Of a stretch of 64,000 nucleotides of DNA, positions 50,206 to 59,900 are shown piece after piece. The translations under genes were made by a program, and so were the position numbers. Below the pieces are notes generated by a model, which did not search any database, was not told the origin of the DNA, and saw nothing but the letters and a program-made list of their open reading frames with translations. Numbering within the stretch: the stretch's first letter is position 1; the number at the start of each line of letters is the position of its first letter. The stretch lies in assembly GCF_000415985.1 (NCBI RefSeq), contig NZ_KE356561.1, positions 1,111,016-1,175,015 on the forward strand. Direction: 5' to 3'. Source of the stretch: Haloquadratum walsbyi J07HQW2 (GTDB lineage Archaea; Halobacteriota; Halobacteria; Halobacteriales; Haloferacaceae).

Positions 50206-51456
50206 ATGACGATTCAAACGGATGTAGCTATAATCGGTGGTGGTGCAACTGGTGCCGGAATTGCTCGCGATTTAGCCCTTCGCGGTGTTGATGTCTCACT
50301 GTTTGAGCGTGGAGGACTTGGTGGAGGCACCTCTGGGCGCTCGCATGGATTATTACACAGTGGTGGTCGGTATGCAGAGTCTGACCCGATTGGTGCTGAA
50401 GAGTGCATCCGCGAGAGTCGGATCCTCAGAGATATCGCTGAAGGATGCATCCGTGAGACTGGAGGGTTATTCATTCAACTTGAATCAGATGATCCTGAGT
50501 ATTTTGAAGAAAAGCTCGATGCGTGTGATGAACTAGATATCCCGACTGAGAGGATTAGTGCTGAAGAAGCACATGAACGCGTTCCTGGACTAACAGAAGA
50601 CGTTGAACGGGCATTTACCGTCCCTGATGGGGTTATTTATCCATCACGGCTTGTCGTCGCGAATGCCGCAGACGCTCGTGAACATGGCGCGTCGATTTAC
50701 ACACATGCACCCGTCGAGTCGGTCACGACTGCTGATGATGAAATTACGGAGTTGCACGTCGGAGGCGAGCTTAATGATACCGTTGAAGCAACACAGGTTG
50801 TTAACGCGACTGGAGCATGGGCAGAGACTATGGGCGCTGACCTTGGGATCGATGTCTCAATGCAACCAACGCGCGGAGTGATGATTTCCGTCGAGCATGA
50901 TGGTCTTGATCCGGTTTTGAACCGGTGTCGTGACCCCGATGATGGTGACATTATCGTTCCACATGATGGTGAAGTCGTGCTTGGGACAACGAGTGTTGCA
51001 GTTGATGATCCAGACGATTATGAGGAGGCTGACTGGGAGATTGAGCGATCCGTCGATGAATGCGCAGAGTTGATCCCGAGTATCGCAGATGCTCCGGAAG
51101 TCCGAACCTGGTGGGGTGTCCGCCCACTGTATGAACCTGATGAAGACGAGCGTGATGATGGTCGTGGTATTTCACGCGGCTTCTTCGTCATCGATCATGC
51201 TGAGCGTGGCGAACCCGCAAATGTTACTTCGGTTGTTGGTGGAAAACTCACCACGTATCGACAGATGGCAGAAGAAGCGAGTGACCATATCTGTACAAAG
51301 CTCGGTGTGAACGAATCTTGTGAAACAGATGAGCGATCATTGTATGCCTCAGATAATCCAGAGCAACTTGATGCGTTAGTTGGTGAATTCGATGCGGTCA
51401 ATCCAACCGACCGAGATATCGTAACTGCTACACCACCGGAGTCCGCTGCAGACTGA
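50206..51456 (+). CDS. GlpA-like FAD-dependent glycerol-3-phosphate dehydrogenase, short form
   Basis: A 416-residue protein from the ATG at 50206 (MTIQTDVAIIGGGATGAGIA), with the FAD motif at once. GGLGGGTSGRSHGLLHSGGR and ATQVVNATGAWAETMGADLG are GlpA/GlpD features; VTSVVGGKLTTYRQMAEEAS near residue 350 is the conserved C-terminal FAD contact. Classical GlpA goes on with a [2Fe-2S] BFD-like domain of about 120-150 residues; this one stops at PPESAAD. No glpB or glpC follows. Beside dhaKLM it may link glycerol phosphate and dihydroxyacetone phosphate. Confidence 0.8.
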   Translation: MTIQTDVAIIGGGATGAGIARDLALRGVDVSLFERGGLGGGTSGRSHGLLHSGGRYAESDPIGAEECIRESRILRDIAEGCIRETGGLFIQLESDDPEYFEEKLDACDELDIPTERISAEEAHERVPGLTEDVERAFTVPDGVIYPSRLVVANAADAREHGASIYTHAPVESVTTADDEITELHVGGELNDTVEATQVVNATGAWAETMGADLGIDVSMQPTRGVMISVEHDGLDPVLNRCRDPDDGDIIVPHDGEVVLGTTSVAVDDPDDYEEADWEIERSVDECAELIPSIADAPEVRTWWGVRPLYEPDEDERDDGRGISRGFFVIDHAERGEPANVTSVVGGKLTTYRQMAEEASDHICTKLGVNESCETDERSLYASDNPEQLDALVGEFDAVNPTDRDIVTATPPESAAD

Positions 51457-51466
51457 GAAGAGATCG

Positions 51467-51499
51467 TCTGGGTCTGGGTCTGAGTGTGAGTCTGGGTCT
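51467..51499. repeat. hexamer repeat (TCTGGG-like)
   Basis: Five degenerate hexamers (TCTGGG, TCTGGG, TCTGAG, TGTGAG, TCTGGG), ending in GGGTCTAAACCC, which can fold on itself. It follows the GlpA-like stop by 10 nt. Confidence 0.5.
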
Positions 51500-51638
51500 A
51501 AACCCAAACGCAAGTCGATATTTGTGGATCAGGACATCATCTTTTTGAATCACAAACTGTCGAGATTATTATTACGAGTCACTGTCTGATGCTCGTCAAG
51601 CGGTGTTACTTTGTCAGTGAGGCTCTTTTCGATGATAT

Positions 51639-52343
51639 ATGTTTACTGACCCGGACGCGGCAGTCCCGCCGCTTGTGCTCGATATTGATGGGACACTCAC
51701 CGACGCGCCAGGGCGATTAGACCCGCGTGTTCCAGCATATGTTCAATCCTGGGATGCACCAATCGTCCTGGCGACTGGGAAAGCATTCCCGTATCCAGTG
51801 AGTCTCTGTCATTTCCTTGGGATCAAGCAGACAGTGATTGCAGAAAATGGTGGTGTCGTGCTCGCTGATGAGACCGTCTCTTATCAGGGAGATAGTGAAC
51901 AGGCACAGGCAGCCGCTGTCGCGTTTGAAGAGCGTGGTGGTGATATTGGATGGGGCACGTTTGATGATGTGAATAAGTGGCGTGAGACCGAGATTGCTAT
52001 CGATCTTTCAGCCGATGAAGAATTACTTCGTGAGGTTGCTGCAGAATTTGATCTGACAGTTATTGACACGGGTTATGCATATCATCTTAAGACACCAGGT
52101 GTTGAGAAGGGCGACGGACTCAATGCTGTCTGTGATACGTTAGCGCTTGATCCTAACTCATTCGTTGCTGTTGGTGACAGTGAAAACGATGTCTCGACGT
52201 TCCGAGTGGCTGGTCAGTCATACGCTGTTGAAAATGCTGATAGCGCGGCTCAGGAGGCTGCTGATGAAGTATTAGAGGAATCATATTTCGATGGAACTGC
52301 AGCAGTTCTTGATCGCATTCAAGACAGGACTGAACCCTCCTAA
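51639..52343 (+). CDS. pgp: phosphoglycolate phosphatase (archaeal HAD type)
   Basis: A 234-residue HAD phosphatase of the Cof/SPP-like group. Motif I is LVLDIDGTLTDAPGRLD with the nucleophile Asp; motif II is APIVLATGKAFPYPV; the Lys is in KTPGVEKGDGLNAVC; motif IV is FVAVGDSENDVSTFRVAG. Archaeal members of this family remove phosphate from phosphoglycolate. The exact substrate is inferred from family. The start gives MFTDPDAAVPPLVLDIDG. Confidence 0.88.
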   Translation: MFTDPDAAVPPLVLDIDGTLTDAPGRLDPRVPAYVQSWDAPIVLATGKAFPYPVSLCHFLGIKQTVIAENGGVVLADETVSYQGDSEQAQAAAVAFEERGGDIGWGTFDDVNKWRETEIAIDLSADEELLREVAAEFDLTVIDTGYAYHLKTPGVEKGDGLNAVCDTLALDPNSFVAVGDSENDVSTFRVAGQSYAVENADSAAQEAADEVLEESYFDGTAAVLDRIQDRTEPS

Positions 52344-52445
52344 GAAATCATATTATATTAAATAACTCCAAATATGTCAACCAATTAAAATATATATTAC
52401 TTCTACAACTAGTATATAATCAACAGCTCAATATGTAGTATTTGA

Positions 52446-52661
52446 TCAGGCTTCTACATCTACGTCTGCGTCTCCGTCTACGTCGGAGACAGGAACAAAG
52501 GCTCCATTAATATCCCATTCATGAATACAATAAACGCTTCCAACAATAGGGTTGCCATCTTCTTCGGCAACACTCCATGCTATCGCGTTATCGTTCCATT
52601 GCTCGATTCGACCGCAACGTTCACACACTCGTTCATCCGGGGTATCGATAGGTGAGGTCAT
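52446..52661 (-). CDS. HEWD family zinc-ribbon-like small protein
   Basis: A 71-residue protein (MTSPIDTPDERVCERCGRIE; a start three codons up is possible). CERCG forms one metal knuckle; HEWDINGAFVPV is the name-giving signature near the end. The tail is a repeat of Asp-Val/Ala (DVDGDADVDVEA), encoded by a CTACGTC-like repeat. Function unknown. Confidence 0.7.
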   Translation of the reverse strand: MTSPIDTPDERVCERCGRIEQWNDNAIAWSVAEEDGNPIVGSVYCIHEWDINGAFVPVSDVDGDADVDVEA

Positions 52662-52670
52662 AACTCTCAT

Positions 52671-53033
52671 AGTATGGGTTGGATATATGTGTCATGCACG
52701 TCCGCCCTCATTCGGTGATGTACGAAATTATCAGACGGCATGTCATGTGATGTCATATATTAACAGTTCAAAGTTTACTATATAGATTAGCTATATAAAC
52801 TTACCGTACGCTATCTCTGATTGATAATTAATCTGAGCGGAAGGTCTCAGGGTCAAGATAGCTAAACTGAGCGGATCTCCTGGTTTATGATAGTATATAT
52901 ACATCTTTAATTACGAATTCTAAATTATATTCTTCTGTAATTATATAAATAGTATTTATTTGACATATACTTAGAATATAATACCGATACGACAAGACGG
53001 CAGCGTTTTCGGCATACCATACAAGGCGATTAC
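52671..53033. promoter_or_regulatory. AT-rich divergent spacer with repeats
   Basis: 363 nt between divergent genes. It has an imperfect inverted repeat GTTTACTATATAG-ATTAG-CTATATAAAC (about 52773-52800) and a direct repeat CTGAGCGGA (52833-52841 and 52867-52875, spaced 34 nt). These may be regulator sites for the HEWD protein or the methyltransferase. No gene seen. Confidence 0.35.
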
Positions 53034-53600
53034 ATGGGACATCACACCTTTGATATTGAGCGAGCGGACGCGCTTGAGGATCCAGGACGGTATGAATACT
53101 GCTCGCGAGAGGAGCTGCTTGCTGCTCTTGACATCGGTCCAACGACCGACACCGATGCTGTAATCGCTGACATCGGGAGTGGAACTGGATTTTACACCGA
53201 TGCAGTCGCTCCATGTGCAGATTTAGTATATGCTGTTGATGTGCAATCGGGCATGCATGATAGATACCGCACGAAGGGGCACCCAGCGAATGTCTCCTTT
53301 GTCACCGCTGAAGCGTCTTCACTCCCAATTGAGTCGAACAAACTTGATGCAGCGTTTTCGACGATGACGTATCATGAGTTCGCTGATCCTGATGCACTTT
53401 CTGAATTGGCTCGCGTTATTCGTCCAGGGGGACGTATTGTCACTGTTGATTGGTCGAAGTGTGGGAGTGGTGAATCCGGACCACCACGATCAGAGCGATA
53501 TGAACTTGCCGACGCTGTGCGGGAGTCCGCTGCCGCCGGATTCACAACTGTTGATGCCACAAGCCGAATTGAAACGTTTATTCATATTGGTCGTCGATAG
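53034..53600 (+). CDS. class I SAM-dependent methyltransferase
   Basis: A 188-residue protein. Motif I, DAVIADIGSGTGFYTDAVAP, binds AdoMet; LVYAVDVQSGMHDRY is motif post-I; DAAFSTMTYHEFADPDALSE and IRPGGRIVTVDWSKCGSGES are motifs II-III. This matches UbiE/Methyltransf_11-type small-molecule enzymes. The substrate cannot be told. A 68-nt AT-rich region with TATA-like sequence precedes the ATG. Confidence 0.87.
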   Translation: MGHHTFDIERADALEDPGRYEYCSREELLAALDIGPTTDTDAVIADIGSGTGFYTDAVAPCADLVYAVDVQSGMHDRYRTKGHPANVSFVTAEASSLPIESNKLDAAFSTMTYHEFADPDALSELARVIRPGGRIVTVDWSKCGSGESGPPRSERYELADAVRESAAAGFTTVDATSRIETFIHIGRR

Positions 53601-53709
53601 CTTCCGTATTTTGTACACTCATCAAGAATATTAGGCAATCATATGGATATAGCCCATATTGTGTTCTATCAGGGAAATATTCTTATGCCAGTATCAGGCT
53701 GTAGTGAGT

Positions 53710-53862
53710 ATGGTGATATATCACGGGACAATTGATCCGTACGCCACCACGTCATCATTACGGGAGTGTCGATCCTGCGGAACTCGTTTTACCAGCGCTG
53801 ATGATCGCTGTCAGTCGTGTGGGAGTACCGTAGTGCAAAATATTGCCGTCGCACGGGAGTGA
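53710..53862 (+). CDS. small rubrerythrin-like zinc-ribbon protein
   Basis: A 50-residue protein (MVIYHGTIDPYATTSSLREC and on). Two knuckles, CRSCGTRF and CQSCGSTV, make a rubredoxin-like zinc or iron site, and NIAVARE ends it. Such short proteins are common in haloarchaea. Function unknown. An in-frame extension upstream is less likely. Confidence 0.75.
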   Translation: MVIYHGTIDPYATTSSLRECRSCGTRFTSADDRCQSCGSTVVQNIAVARE

Positions 53863-54226
53863 TTACAACAGGACATTATCATTCGGCGGCTATTCATGAA
53901 GGACATGACGCCGTCACGACAATTATCCTATCCCGTCGACTACTATCAGTAATACAGCTTACCATGCCGGACCGGGTACTACCTGTCAGCCAGCATCGAA
54001 CGTCGTCAGTCGACGGGTGCCTGCCACAGCCCGGTCTGGATTCCTTCTGCCTGAACAATTATATTCCTTAGCGACCGGTGTCGCCAATTATACGCCTCTG
54101 ACTGTGAATACATGCGAATGAGATTACAGTATAGATTTTTATATTAAATTCGATATTTAATTATAGTCGAGTTATTTGAGTATACACTGCTGTTGAAGAC
54201 GTTCTTATGAGCACGTCAGATTGATA
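53863..54226. other. spacer with a GC-rich hairpin
   Basis: 364 nt. The first 200 nt are richer in G+C than the AT-rich rest. It holds a nested hairpin: CCGGACCGGG (53966-53975) with CCCGGTCTGG (54029-54038), one mismatch, and inside it CGTCG (54000-54004) with CGACG (54010-54014). Possibly a small structured RNA or a gene remnant; no tRNA cloverleaf could be drawn. Confidence 0.4.
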
Positions 54227-55210
54227 TTACATCTTCATATCAACATCACCGATTCCAGCAGCACGCTCTAATAAGAGAACGATGAATACACCAATGAGCG
54301 CAGTAGTTGTAAAAAGAGCAATTGCTGATGGAGTCCAGCCAGCTCCAGAATCGGCACTTAATCGTGTCCCGACTCGAACAATCGGCGCGCGAAGTGCACC
54401 GACAATGAGTGCAACGAGAAACGCAAATGTCGCTTCATAATATCGCTCAAGCGCCCACCGAACGGCATGAGCAATACTAAATAATCCAAAAACAGCTCCA
54501 GAGACAAAACCAACAACGACTGTCCCAGTCTGTATGAATGGAGCAAGTGATCCACCAGTAAGTACCGACACGGTGGCGTCAATGAATATTGAGAGTATCC
54601 CCGTCATATACTCATACTGTCCAAGAATAACGAGTAGCAGTGATCCTGAGATACCAGGTAAAACCATCGCACTTACTGCAACTGCACCGGCAAGCATCGT
54701 AACAGGAAGGCTCTGACCAAGTGCGCCAGCAGCCTGCCCGGAGACAATGAACGCAATAAGAAATCCACCTACTGCTGCTGCAATTCGACCAGATGTGTCA
54801 ATGGTGAGTGACTGTCGAAGGACCCATGCAGAGGCCGCAATTAGCCCAAAAAAGAACCCAAAGGTCACTGTCGGATACGAGACAATCCCAGCATGAACAA
54901 TGCGTGTGAGTGTAATAATTGCTGAAAAAATCCCTGTAACAAGTGCAATGAGAAACCAAATATCAATCGTGCGAAGGGCAGTGAATGCACTATCGCGATA
55001 ACGAGGGTGAGGGGCTAAGAGGATAGCTCGTATTTGGAGTGGAGTAATCGCAGTGACAGCGGTGATCAATCGTTCATAGATTCCAACAATGAGTGCAATT
55101 GTCCCTCCAGAGACGCCTGGGACTGCATCGGCTGCTCCCATACAGATTCCTTTGAAATAGATGACGAGCCACCATGGCATAGATGATATCCCGTCTGAAT
55201 CACTCGACAT
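54227..55210 (-). CDS. DUF368 membrane protein (PopT-type polyprenyl phosphate transporter candidate)
   Basis: A 327-residue protein with about nine to ten membrane helices. FKGICMGAADAVPGVSGGTI near residue 20 and SAMVLPGISGSLLLVILGQY near residue 180 form the internally repeated PGxSGG/S motif of DUF368. Bacterial DUF368 proteins (PopT) have been shown to return undecaprenyl phosphate across the membrane. In an archaeon the analogous carrier would be dolichol phosphate. It sits just before aglM and aglB on the same strand, which suits a role in recycling that carrier (inference). Confidence 0.88.
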   Translation of the reverse strand: MSSDSDGISSMPWWLVIYFKGICMGAADAVPGVSGGTIALIVGIYERLITAVTAITPLQIRAILLAPHPRYRDSAFTALRTIDIWFLIALVTGIFSAIITLTRIVHAGIVSYPTVTFGFFFGLIAASAWVLRQSLTIDTSGRIAAAVGGFLIAFIVSGQAAGALGQSLPVTMLAGAVAVSAMVLPGISGSLLLVILGQYEYMTGILSIFIDATVSVLTGGSLAPFIQTGTVVVGFVSGAVFGLFSIAHAVRWALERYYEATFAFLVALIVGALRAPIVRVGTRLSADSGAGWTPSAIALFTTTALIGVFIVLLLERAAGIGDVDMKM

Positions 55211-55396
55211 ATATTTAAATCCGATATGCAGGTATTCTGTATCTTCGGTTTTATCCGCTCATATACGGGGACATATCATCTTCATACCGGGGCAGTATAT
55301 TATCAAAATATTATATCCAATAACTGATATACTTGATAATCAATTTATCATATCGTTTGGTGAATCTAAATTAATCAGATGGTAGTGCGCGTTCGT

Positions 55397-56704
55397 TCAC
55401 CACGTCAATCCTTCATACGTAATTCCATCGCGGCGATTAACGATTCGCCGACCATCGATAACGACCGAGTTTGTCATTGTATCAAATTCTGTGTCAAGCG
55501 CTGCGAATTCATCCCAGCCGGTGACCACAACAGCTCCATACGCGTCAGCGAGTGCGTCTGCAGCAGTCTCAACATACGTGATTTCAGGATACTGTTCACG
55601 CATGTTTGTCATTGCAACCGGGTCATATGCAACGACATCAGCACCGTGATCACAGAGTCGGTCGATGACCGGCGCAGCGCGGGTATGACGAATATCATCT
55701 GTTCCAGGTTTGAATGCAAGCCCAAGCACAGCAATTCGATGATCAGTGATAGTTGTATGTTTCTTCAGCAATTCAAGCAGTCGTTCAGGTTGCGTATCAT
55801 TCACATTGAGAGCGGCATTGAGCATTGGTGGGGTGTATCCGCGCTTCTCTGCAGCAGCAATAATGGCGTTCGTGTCTTTTGGAAAGCAACTCCCGCCGAA
55901 ACCAACCCCACTTCGGAGAAACCGTGCCCCGATCCGATCATCGAGTCCAATTGCGTTTGCAACCTCATATGTATCTACGTCGAATTCCTTGCAGACGTTT
56001 CCAAGATCGTTAATGAGACTGACTTTACTTGCAAGAAATGCATTATTTCCGTATTTAATCATCTCCGCTGCTGCAACATCGGTCTCGACGATCGAGATAT
56101 TATCATCTGCTTGCTCGTGAAGCGGCTCATATAGTTCGTGTAATAATTCAAGCGCACGTTCATCAGCTGTTCCAAAGACGAGTTTATGTGGATTGAGAAA
56201 GTCGACCACAGCGCTTCCTTCCCGCTGAAATTCAGGATTTGAAGCGACGAGAAAGTCCTGCGTGCGGTCAAGACCACTGTGAGCGATAGCGGGCGCAAGT
56301 TGCTCATCAGTTGTCGTTGGGATCACGGTTGATTTTGTGACGATAAGATGTGGATCTGGTTGTCCTGAGTTGTTGTTTTTGAGGGCTTCGCCCACTGACT
56401 CCGCGCCAGCTTTCATATACTGGAGGTCGATACTACCGTCATCCTGAGACGGTGTTGGAAGTGCAAGCATCGTGAGGTCGGTTTCAGGGACGATATCATA
56501 CGCTGTCGTTGCACGTAATCGGTCTCCACCATGTTCGGCAACGAGTTCATCCAATCCAGGTTCATGAATCGGCGTGTCACCTTCCTCAATAGCAGCAACT
56601 ATTGAATCATCGATATCGATAGTTGTCACTGTGTGCCCGAGGTCGGCAAAACAGGCGGCAACGGTTGTCCCAACATAGCCACTCCCAACGATACTAATAT
56701 CCAT
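55397..56704 (-). CDS. aglM: UDP-glucose 6-dehydrogenase AglM
   Basis: A 435-residue protein. MDISIVGSGYVGTTVAACFA is the NAD-binding fold. The catalytic Lys region is EMIKYGNNAFLASKVSLIND and the catalytic Cys is in GVGFGGSCFPKDTNAIIAA. The C-terminal UDP-binding domain shows IAVLGLAFKPGTDDIRHTRA. It oxidises UDP-glucose to UDP-glucuronic acid, a precursor for the haloarchaeal N-glycan. AglM is the Haloferax name; identity as that orthologue is inferred from neighbourhood with aglB. Confidence 0.92.
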   Translation of the reverse strand: MDISIVGSGYVGTTVAACFADLGHTVTTIDIDDSIVAAIEEGDTPIHEPGLDELVAEHGGDRLRATTAYDIVPETDLTMLALPTPSQDDGSIDLQYMKAGAESVGEALKNNNSGQPDPHLIVTKSTVIPTTTDEQLAPAIAHSGLDRTQDFLVASNPEFQREGSAVVDFLNPHKLVFGTADERALELLHELYEPLHEQADDNISIVETDVAAAEMIKYGNNAFLASKVSLINDLGNVCKEFDVDTYEVANAIGLDDRIGARFLRSGVGFGGSCFPKDTNAIIAAAEKRGYTPPMLNAALNVNDTQPERLLELLKKHTTITDHRIAVLGLAFKPGTDDIRHTRAAPVIDRLCDHGADVVAYDPVAMTNMREQYPEITYVETAADALADAYGAVVVTGWDEFAALDTEFDTMTNSVVIDGRRIVNRRDGITYEGLTW

Positions 56705-56980
56705 TATACATCAAGTATGCCCCATCCTGTTTGAGCATATCGACTTTGGTGGATCTGAGATCTGAGAGAGTATCAAAGACGGACAGTAAGAATGTCGTCA
56801 TCACGATACACGTGCGCTGAATTATGATTATTTGCTATTGTGCATTCTAATGTATGAGATAGATAGCACAATTGTGATGTCCGTGTGACTGCGTTGGCAC
56901 ATCTTCAGAGACTGCGACTACGCAATTAGATGGTAACTATCATCCGTCTAATGCCGACCCTAAGATAATGATGATAGTAT

Positions 56981-59900
56981 CTAGTCTGCCCGTTTCACGC
57001 TCGTATCATCGATGGGCGAGTCCAGCGATGACTGTGAGTCTGATTCCGAATTAGATCCTTCATCGCTTGAAGTTGAGTCTGCGCCTGAACTTGAACTCGA
57101 ATCGGTGGAGTCACCATCGGATGAACTGCTCTCGCCGCTTCCAGATGCATCGTCGCCTGTCACCGTCTCAGAGTCAGACTCGGAATTAGAACTGGAGCCA
57201 GACCCACCGATACTCAGTTCTCGTGCGTTACGCTCAAGCTCGGCATCAATTGCTCCTGATTGATCACCGTTGACGAGCCCTTCCGGCACAGAGACATTTG
57301 CTTGATAGCTAACGACATATCCAGATTCGTTGAATGATGGTGCAGACGAGATTGTATAAGTGTCATTCGCGTGAACACTGATATCGGTATATCCATTCTC
57401 GGGACCGTATTCATTATGCTCCACTGTTGAGTATGGAACAGTCATACTAAATGTACCTGAGTTTGTTGTCTGTGACTGTTGAGTGTAAGTAAATGTTGAG
57501 TTTTTATTTGGAATAGTGAGTTCGACCTGTGCGGTCACTGTTGAATTAGCCGGTGCGTTGGTTCCTTCTATCGTCGCACCAGGAACGCGTTCGAATGTTT
57601 TCACATATGCTGGTTCTGATGGCACCGTCGTTCGTGGGTTGATACCTGCAGCTTGTGCACCTCGATAGGTCGTTCGGAGGATTGACCGTGATGCTGATTG
57701 ATTGTTCACATGAACGAGACGATAATGATCTAATGCCTCAACGCGGTGTGTTGGAAATGGACCGATTCCGCCGAGTTGTGCAGTGGTATCATTTGCAACG
57801 AATGCCTCCGCTTCTCGCATACTGTTGAACGTTCTAACAGTTGATTGATTTCCACGAGGATTTGCAGCGACTGTGGTGCTTCCACCATCATTCGTCTGGA
57901 CGCGACGATCTTCCCAGTCAACGGCAATCGGTGACGGTTGTCGAGCACTTCCATGATAATAATACAACCGCGTCATTGTACTGTTATAGAAACGCTCTGA
58001 CCGGATAGAAGTAGTTCCACTGAATCGACCCTGTTGATTGAATTGATACACTGGTCGAAGGAAATCACTCCGAGATACATTGGGTTCAGCATCATAGAAC
58101 ACCGTTGGAGCACCGAATTTTGATCCAGGTGTTGCCATCTGCCAATCAACCATCACGTATCGTGTTTGATCACCTTCGGTACTCTGTTTATTGAGTACGG
58201 TATGTGACTGCGTTTCATTTGCTGAGAGGAGGAAGTTCGCCGCGGAAGTTGCTCCCTGTTGGAATGGATTTGCATTCGGGATGCGTTCGGCACGGGTAGT
58301 AATCCAGTGACCGTAGTCCCACCATGACTGAACACCGTATGTGCCATCCGGATACGCAAAGTCATCTGTGAAATCATAACTTCCGTATAATTCCATTTCA
58401 TCGGCATTTCCAGCGCCACCAAGATTACCCTCTTCAGGGGTATTCCCCTGCATCCACTCGAGTGAGTCATCCCAAACCGTGACTGCGCCGGGACCATTGT
58501 TTTGAGCGGTTTCCCACGCAGGAGATGTAGTAGTATTTCCAAGGCTAATCGGGACAGCAAGTCCAGGACCGAGAATCAATAAGAATGCAGCACCAACAGC
58601 GAGGACTTGATATCCGTCAATATCATTTCTGAGTGATGTGACCGAGCGTTTGAGATTAAGATATTCGAGTAACTGGTCGAATAGATACCCGTTGAATACA
58701 GCAACAACAATAGCAAGGTAGTAATTAAATCGGACTTGTGTGAATGCCATCGCGGTAATAAACGCTGCCCAGACAATGATGAACAGCTTATCACCGTCAT
58801 ACGATGCGAGAAACGTTGCACCACCAATAATTGCTGAGACAACGAGGAGAGCAGCAACCTGCTCGTTAAGACCAGTTATTGTCCCGAGTGCATCCGGAAT
58901 AAAGCTTGCAAGGAACAATAACCCAATAATGGAAGCACCAATACCGAGATACGCGTATGTTCGCTGCGTCCCCTTTTTGAACAGTGGCTTTGCGTGAAGT
59001 ATGAACGCAGCAGCGAGACCGGTAAAGAACGTCAGTCCATATTCAACGGCAATCCGCCCAGGAATCGAGACACCGAATCGTCGAAGCGACCCCGGTGACA
59101 CAAATGGTTGTGCTTCACCAACCGTTCGTGCTGCCGCACCGGAAGAAAAGCCAACGATGCGTAGAAGATTCCCAGTAACGAGATCAATCACTCCAGTCTG
59201 AAGTAAGGAAAGAGCGCCTGTCGCTGCAATCGCGAGTCCCCCAACAGCGACGGGGTATAATGATGCGTCAATATTTTTTCGCTCCCATACACGGGCAAGC
59301 CAGGATAGGGCGATAGCTGAGCTGGCGACGCCAATCGCAGCGATAGGTTGGAGTAATGAGAGTGATGTCGTGTCAAAGTTAATGCGGTCAATTGCGATGA
59401 AGGACATGACGGCAACAATAATCATGGCGACGACCACTGCGAATGCAGTCGGTTCTGGAGTCCGCTCATTGACGGCATCGCTTGATATTTTCAGGATTGT
59501 GAAAACACCGACAATGCCAACCACAAGCACTCCTGGAGGCCACGTCCAGAGATATAGTCCTGTAAGAACCCCCCCGATGACGCTCCAGTTGATAGGCTCC
59601 ATAATCGAATCAATTTCACGATTATCAAACACCTCTTCACGAACAACTTCCCAAACTGGCATCGTTGCTTCTGCTTTCTGGAAAGCAATTACGAGTCCAA
59701 AGACAGCGATAGCCATCATGAGTGGTTCAATCGCATTGTGATCAGCAACTCCTACCAGAGTACGGTTGAGGAATGTTCCAGAGAGTAACATCAATACGGC
59801 GGCACTAAATATCCCAGCAATGCGTCCAGAAAGCGATTTAGCGATCAAAAATACTGGGATTGCCGTGAGTGCCCCTGCAACTGCTGGGGTGATCAACAAT

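Noticed and set aside
53966..54038. Possible tRNA
   Set aside because: Length is about 73 nt and the reverse strand has GTTCGA, but the T stem and anticodon arm cannot be paired.
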